Source: Phoronis ovalis (Eukaryota > Phoronida > Phoronidae). Taken from it: a stretch of DNA of 11,187 bases. The stretch covers positions 1 through 11,187 of the forward strand of contig JAOXYB010055545.1 of NCBI GenBank assembly GCA_028565635.1. Reading direction: 5' to 3'. Every line of letters begins with the position of its first letter. Position 1 is the first letter of the stretch. The position numbers were made by a program, and so were the translations under genes. A model generated the notes under the pieces. The model worked only from the letters and a program-made list of their open reading frames with translations, ran no database searches and had not been told where the DNA came from. Below are positions 8,001-11,187 of this stretch, one piece after another.

Positions 8001-10064
8001 TGTACTACGAGTTTAAGTTTCTTGAAAGTTTGCATTGTATTTCCCTTAGTTTTAATTTTTTTTTAAGGAAAGTAACTTGTTAATCAGCATTAAAAGTAGT
8101 GGCCCGGCCCGTCAGACCAACAGCTGCTGCAGTTCATGTGGCCCGAACCACATTTTAGTGGCCTTGGGCTCTCAGACCAGCGCAGATATTGAGCCCTGTT
8201 GTTGTTGTTTGTAAAGAATTAGCTCTTGATTTCAAACTGTCAATTTAGAGTATGATATTTAAATACTTATCTATAAAGTTTGAATGTGATGTAACAGCAA
8301 AAAAAACCCATCTTATTAACTGCTGCTAACTAAATGTATATGTTCCCAATTTTAAGGTAAGTATATGTATAACATTTTTTAATTGTAATCACTGAATAAT
8401 AAATGATGCCACTTTTAAGACTTTCAAGTCTTAACCATGATTTAATGTATTTTTACTTATTTTAAGTTATGCTTATTCCAAGTATGCAGAAAAGTTATAG
8501 TTCTTTTTATATTTTTAATATTAGATGATGATGGTTACTATGAAGATATGTACCCTGAAGCTGTTCTTGGTCCTAACTCGCATCGTCCTGAAACCGCTGT
8601 GGACTTGGCTAGTAATTCTGATGATGAGGATTACATGGAGGATGTTGAAATATGGGCAGCAAATCATCCTGTGTCAAGAATGAGTGTGAGCAAAACTGTC
8701 TATTGAGGAATGTGATTGAGTTGTTGTGTGACACTGATTGGTTAATGAAATGCTATAACTATATGCGGTCATAGTGTTTTAATCAAGTGATTGTAAAGGC
8801 TCTGTTACTCAGTAATGGCTGACATTTCTTCCAATGTTGGATACTCATAGTTAGATCTCTACCTGAAATGGCAATTAACTGTATCCGTTATATTTTTCAG
8901 AGACCGGGTGATGATGTTTCACACATGCTCCGTGATGATGTGTCATTGGATTTATCTGAAATGATGCAAGGAGTGCCCAGTTTACATGGTTCAGCAACAA
9001 ATTCTAGGTAATCACCGATAAACATAAGTTAAATGTTTGAATGTATTTTAGTTTTCACTTTAGTTCTGTGCATTATTCCAACTAACTAAGCCTTAAAAAT
9101 CACTTCCAGGCCTTTGTCTCGCCAAAGTATAACTCAATCTCGAGCAAGTAGCTCTGTGAGCCAGGGAAATAGGTCACGACCAAGTAGTTCCATGAGTCAG
9201 GGAAATAGATCACGTCCAGGCAGTTCCATTTCTATGGGTCAGGGAAAGAAATCCTTACCTGGTAACACTAAAGATTATGAAAGGTCAAGTAGTGCAAGTT
9301 CCCATAAAGGTATGTATAATATGCTGATATAAAGTGTAAAGGTATGTATAACATGCTGATGGTTGTGTAGAGTTAATAAAACTGGATTAATTACCCGAAT
9401 ATGTAATGTTTAGCAGTGGTCACTGAACTCTTTTGACTTAAGTTCATGTATGTATTCTTACAGCATAAAGGTAATACTGTTTTATGTCAGAAACTCAGTG
9501 AGCAATGTTTACCAAATCTTTTAGACTGCACATTGCATTTGTTTATGTTCTGATTTTATCCTTCACATAGATCAAGTCCAACCAAATCTTAATGATCATT
9601 CAGACTCTTCAGGTGTTATACCTGATAATGGCATGGTGTTGGATGCTGTAGTGGAAGATTCCAGAGAGGACCAACCATCACCTAGACTAGGTATGTCCTT
9701 GATCTAGAACAGTAAAGTAAGTAGTATGGAACAAAATAATCAAAACACTCAGTAAAACTGGGAACATGATTAACTCAAATGTCATATTAGATTGGCTGGT
9801 CCCATGTTTGAGATGCAAGAATGAAGAACTCATAATATATTTCTGAAACGCCAGTTCTATCCAGTCAATGCTTGTACTAGACAACATGAAATTATTTGCA
9901 AGCATTAACTTGCTTTACTATCCTGTTTTAAACTGTTTGGAAACCATGCTTTCTTAGCTCCGTTAAATTGCAATTTAGTTGTACTAATCAGTGCTTTCAG
10001 TATGTGCAATGTTTTTATTTCAGACCAAGAAGAGGCTAGTAACAAGAAGACTGTAACCACCTAA
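3839..10064 (+). CDS. Polytopic membrane protein, TRP-like membrane module plus long cytosolic tail (827 aa, ten exons)
   Basis: Ten coding exons: 3839-5099, 5326-5481, 5865-6050, 6269-6415, 6616-6720, 8525-8685, 8901-9007, 9110-9309, 9571-9690 and 10024-10064. All introns are GT-AG, the phases match at every junction and the total is 2484 bases, giving 827 residues and a TAA. The start is the ATG at 3839; an in-frame TAA at 3809-3811 blocks extension. There is no signal peptide. Residues 72-428 hold about eight hydrophobic segments, with positive charges on the side expected if both termini are cytosolic. Two features recall the TRP-like module of fungal and protist membrane proteins: W-P-W-P then F-N-V-D-V-W after the first segment, and R-P-F-R-x-K-P-F-N before the penultimate one. 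The tail is basic, then acidic, then Ser/Arg-rich. I do not recognise the family by name; channel, receptor or scaffold roles all remain possible. Confidence 0.88.
5326..5481 (+). CDS. Membrane-protein exon 2
   Basis: Acceptor ttgcattctag|, donor TTTTAG|gtatga, phase 1 on both sides. Encodes residues 421-472. FLSYLVLRHFGCC finishes the last membrane segment. The basic stretch IKWIK, then LDPYTRKFMRGILRARHLL, begins the cytosolic tail. Confidence 0.88.
5482..5864 (+). other. Intron 2 of the membrane-protein gene
   Basis: 383 bases, AT-rich. An open frame from 5594 runs through it into exon 3; its intronic half is hydrophobic by T-richness. Nothing else is recognised. Confidence 0.8.
5865..6050 (+). 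CDS. Membrane-protein exon 3
   Basis: Acceptor agccttttttcag|, donor TCGCTG|gtatgt, phase 1 on both sides. Encodes residues 473-534. APAHELSRQIQILNAYCREA and DLLDDMIEAHSRI look like soluble amphipathic helices. Confidence 0.88.
6269..6415 (+). CDS. Membrane-protein exon 4
   Basis: Acceptor ttttgttgtag|, donor CATGG|gtatga, phase 1 on both sides. Encodes residues 535-583: helical, strongly basic (MFVRRLAQRE, PVKRRLLLKMYCM). The frame continues open into the intron to 6474, which I treat as read-through. Confidence 0.88.
6616..6720 (+). CDS. Membrane-protein exon 5
   Basis: Acceptor aaattgttatag|, donor GAAG|gtaaat, phase 1 on both sides. Encodes residues 584-618, Lys/Arg-rich (EKIKKEKM, AIKRIWRKSS). 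It has no ATG near its start and is too short for an ORF scan. Confidence 0.85.
7000..7015. repeat. 16-bp perfect palindrome in the hAT-like element
   Basis: T-GGGGG-CATG-CCCCC-A, G/C-rich within an AT-rich intron and able to form a cruciform. It lies about 130 bases inside the left end of the element. Confidence 0.8.
7212..7391. mobile_element. Harbinger-type MITE, 180 bp, nested
   Basis: Near-perfect terminal inverted repeats: GGGCTGTTCCCGTAAAAAAA then AGTGGGGGAGGGGGGG on the left, and the complement ending GGAACAGCCC on the right, about 35 bp each. Flanked by TTA at 7209-7211 and 7392-7394, the TWA-type target duplication of PIF/Harbinger elements. It has no coding capacity and sits inside the hAT-like element. 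Confidence 0.85.
8525..8685 (+). CDS. Membrane-protein exon 6, acidic
   Basis: Acceptor ttttaatattag|, donor ATGAGT|gtgagc, phase 1 in and 0 out. Encodes residues 619-672, with two acidic clusters (DDDGYYEDMYPE and SDDEDYMEDVE). It follows the transposon-filled intron. Frame continuity across that intron supports it. Confidence 0.83.
8901..9007 (+). CDS. Membrane-protein exon 7
   Basis: Acceptor tatatttttcag|, donor TCTAG|gtaatc, phase 0 in and 2 out. Encodes residues 673-707 (RPGDDVSHMLRDDVSLDLSE and on): polar, low complexity. Confidence 0.83.
9110..9309 (+). CDS. Membrane-protein exon 8, Ser/Arg repeat exon
   Basis: Acceptor atcacttccag|, donor CATAAAG|gtatgt, phase 2 in and 1 out. Encodes residues 708-774, rich in Ser, Arg, Gln and Gly, with a 12-residue tandem repeat. 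It is probably disordered and phosphorylatable; that is inference from composition. Confidence 0.85.
9147..9260 (+). repeat. 36-bp tandem coding repeat (2 units plus a diverged third)
   Basis: Units 9147-9182 and 9183-9218 encode SSSVSQGNRSRP and SSSMSQGNRSRP. A third at 9219-9260 encodes GSSISMGQGKKSLP, with two extra codons. The two perfect-length units differ mainly at synonymous positions. Confidence 0.9.
9306..9360 (+). repeat. Direct repeat that duplicates the exon 8 splice donor
   Basis: The 23-base stretch at 9306-9328 (AAAGGTATGTATAATATGCTGAT) recurs at 9338-9360 with one base changed (T to C). Both contain AAAG|GTATGT. Spacing is 32 bases. Confidence 0.9.
9571..9690 (+). CDS. Membrane-protein exon 9
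   Basis: Acceptor ttatccttcacatag|, donor GACTAG|gtatgt, phase 1 on both sides. Encodes residues 775-814, acidic and polar (DQVQPNLNDHSDSSG ... EDSREDQPSPRL). Confidence 0.82.
9691..10023 (+). other. Intron 9 of the membrane-protein gene
   Basis: 333 bases between gtatgtcc and tttttatttcag. The minus-strand open frame 9687-9905 overlaps it but has no coding character. Confidence 0.75.
10024..10064 (+). CDS. Membrane-protein terminal coding exon 10
   Basis: Acceptor tttttatttcag| at 10023. Encodes DQEEASNKKTVTT and TAA at 10062-10064. The last three residues, V-T-T, do not fit a strict class I PDZ ligand (T-x-hydrophobic). The acceptor and frame agree with exon 9. Confidence 0.78.
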
Positions 10065-11110
10065 AGTTCAAAGTCGTACATTTTTTAATATGCAGGTTTT
10101 TAACTTCACGAGTCCACGAGTCCGATAGCAATACTACATCTGAGGGTACACATGCCATCTTATGTATTTGTCAGTTGCATAGTGCACGGTCCAATACAGT
10201 ACAGCATTGATTCCTCTATGACAATGAAAGACAATTGGGATAATTAGGGTACTGTACTTGAAATATTTAAACCATTCAGTGTCCATGAAATGGTTCAGGC
10301 TAAACACCATTTCGATAAAATGCTTATATTTCTGATATTGACACAATGAATTGGTCAAAACACACTGCTTTTTTTAAATGAGACATTTGACTTTAATATG
10401 ACAACTGTGAAAGTATCATATTTTGTTATCAGATGCAAATAGAGTCCTGCAGGAACAGACCTCTTATGCATCGAATAGTATTCTTATTGTGTTTTTTAAT
10501 TTTATTCCAGAAACATTCCATCCAAATAACAATTGTTATTCTGTCCAAATTACTTTTATATACTAATATTGCTTTTTCAACTTTGTATAATTTTTAAACA
10601 AACAATATTTTTAATTACAACTTTTATATATATTATCTTATTAATTAATATTATATATAAACATTTGTCATTGGCAAAAGTTGGTAATCTGGGATCGATA
10701 ATGATATTTTCCTACATGGTATGTATTCAATACACTTTAAATATTAATCATTTTAAAATGTGTACTTTTTTGTATCAGAACTTAGTTCCTCTCATGCCTG
10801 TGTAGGCCTTCCAATCGAGATTAGGTACGTCATCATTGGTGTGGATTTTACTGCCAACATGTTGATGTCAGTGCAAAATGCATCGAGAATAAAACACAAA
10901 GTGGATAAGTGATGAAAATTTACTGGCTTGCTATAATAATTGCTGCAATTTGCTATCACCTGTAATTGAGGTGTAGTTACAAAGAAGTTCGCATTATATT
11001 TGTACCTAACACTGTGATTATGTCACCGGCTACATAGTTAGTAAAATGTTTTTCTCTGGCTGAATGGTAGTAACAGAATTTGTATAAACTGAAGATTGCA
11101 AGGTACTAGG
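10065..11110 (+). other. 3' UTR and intergenic sequence
   Basis: No coding exon is recognised on either strand. It includes an 8-bp direct repeat (ACGAGTCC twice, about 10109-10124) and a very AT-rich stretch around 10530-10680. Where the transcript ends is not certain. Confidence 0.6.
10888..10893 (+). terminator. Candidate poly(A) signal AATAAA
   Basis: A canonical hexamer about 820 bases after the stop codon. I saw no earlier canonical AATAAA between the stop and here, though variant hexamers in the AT-rich stretch before it could serve. Confidence 0.4.
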
Positions 11111-11113
11111 TAA

Positions 11114-11187
11114 GGGCTGTTCCAGTAAAAAAAGTGGGGGAGGGGGGGGAAGGCAGTTGAAATAAAAAATTGTGGGTGGTTGTGTTC
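11114..11187. mobile_element. Second copy of the MITE, inverted, cut by the window end
   Basis: Starts GGGCTGTTCC after TAA at 11111-11113. Its 74 visible bases match the reverse complement of the right end of the 7212-7391 copy with very few differences (CCCAC in place of CCTAC, and the length of one G run). It is therefore the same family in the opposite orientation, and recent enough to be nearly identical. Confidence 0.88.

Larger units (their letters stand above)
6870..8198. mobile_element. hAT-like DNA transposon relic, about 1.33 kb
   Basis: The left end starts CAGGGCTTGAC at 6870 and the right end finishes ATTGAGCCCTG at 8198, an imperfect terminal inverted repeat. The flanking octamers are CTGTTGTT (6862-6869) and TTGTTGTT (8199-8206), seven of eight matching, as expected for hAT insertions. 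Subterminal GTGGCCC/GGGCCA-type motifs and a 16-bp palindrome around GGGGGCATGCCCCC also fit such elements as I know them. There is no intact transposase. A MITE is nested in it. The right flank is a TTG run, so the target duplication is only moderately convincing. Confidence 0.65.
6721..8524 (+). other. Intron 5 of the membrane-protein gene, mostly transposon
   Basis: 1804 bases, of which 6870-8198 is a hAT-like element containing a MITE. About 475 bases remain without it, similar to other introns of the gene. Exons 5 and 6 join in frame across it, and I see no further exon of this gene inside. Confidence 0.8.

Noticed and set aside
10107-10125. Tandem ACGAGTCC pair just after the stop codon.
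   Set aside because: Two 8-base copies only; easily chance and no known regulatory meaning.
9687-10805. ORFs at 9687-9905 and 10134-10358 (minus) and 10533-10805 (plus).
   Set aside because: AT-rich chance frames in intron 9, the 3' UTR and downstream sequence; no splice-consistent context or motif.

Overview
This is nuclear DNA from an invertebrate animal. The coding sequence is AT-rich, and the exons are short and separated by GT-AG introns of about 100 bases to 1.8 kb. Transposon relics sit inside the introns. One protein is hydroxypyruvate isomerase in its animal form. Repeats beginning CCCGGGGGG-GTACT are of a kind I associate from memory with cnidarians, sponges and other marine invertebrates. 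I cannot name the species.

Layout. Positions 1-2693, minus strand: the first five coding exons of HYI (putative hydroxypyruvate isomerase), about 175 of the usual ~275 residues; the rest lies beyond position 1. Its first intron (1514-2497) carries what look like two nested terminal-inverted-repeat elements. Positions 2694-2847: a compact divergent promoter with a perfect CRE palindrome, a CCAAT box and a TCTCGCGAGA-like palindrome. Positions 2848-10064, plus strand: a non-coding or uORF-bearing leader exon, a 944-base leader intron, then a complete ten-exon gene. I reconstructed it by hand, and every junction keeps the reading frame. It encodes an 827-residue membrane protein with about eight transmembrane segments, all but the last complete within one large exon (3839-5099). 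A roughly 400-residue cytosolic tail follows, with a basic helical part, an acidic part and a Ser/Arg-rich 12-residue tandem repeat. I do not know its function; the membrane part looks like the TRP-like module of fungal and protist membrane proteins. Positions 10065-11187: 3' UTR and intergenic sequence with a candidate poly(A) signal.

Mobile DNA. Intron 5 of the membrane gene (6721-8524) is mostly a ~1.33 kb hAT-like element, into which a 180-bp Harbinger-type MITE (TTA target duplication) has inserted. A second copy of the same MITE, in the opposite orientation and cut by the window end, begins at 11114 next to TAA.

The two genes appear to share a promoter. Nothing in the sequence shows that their products act together.
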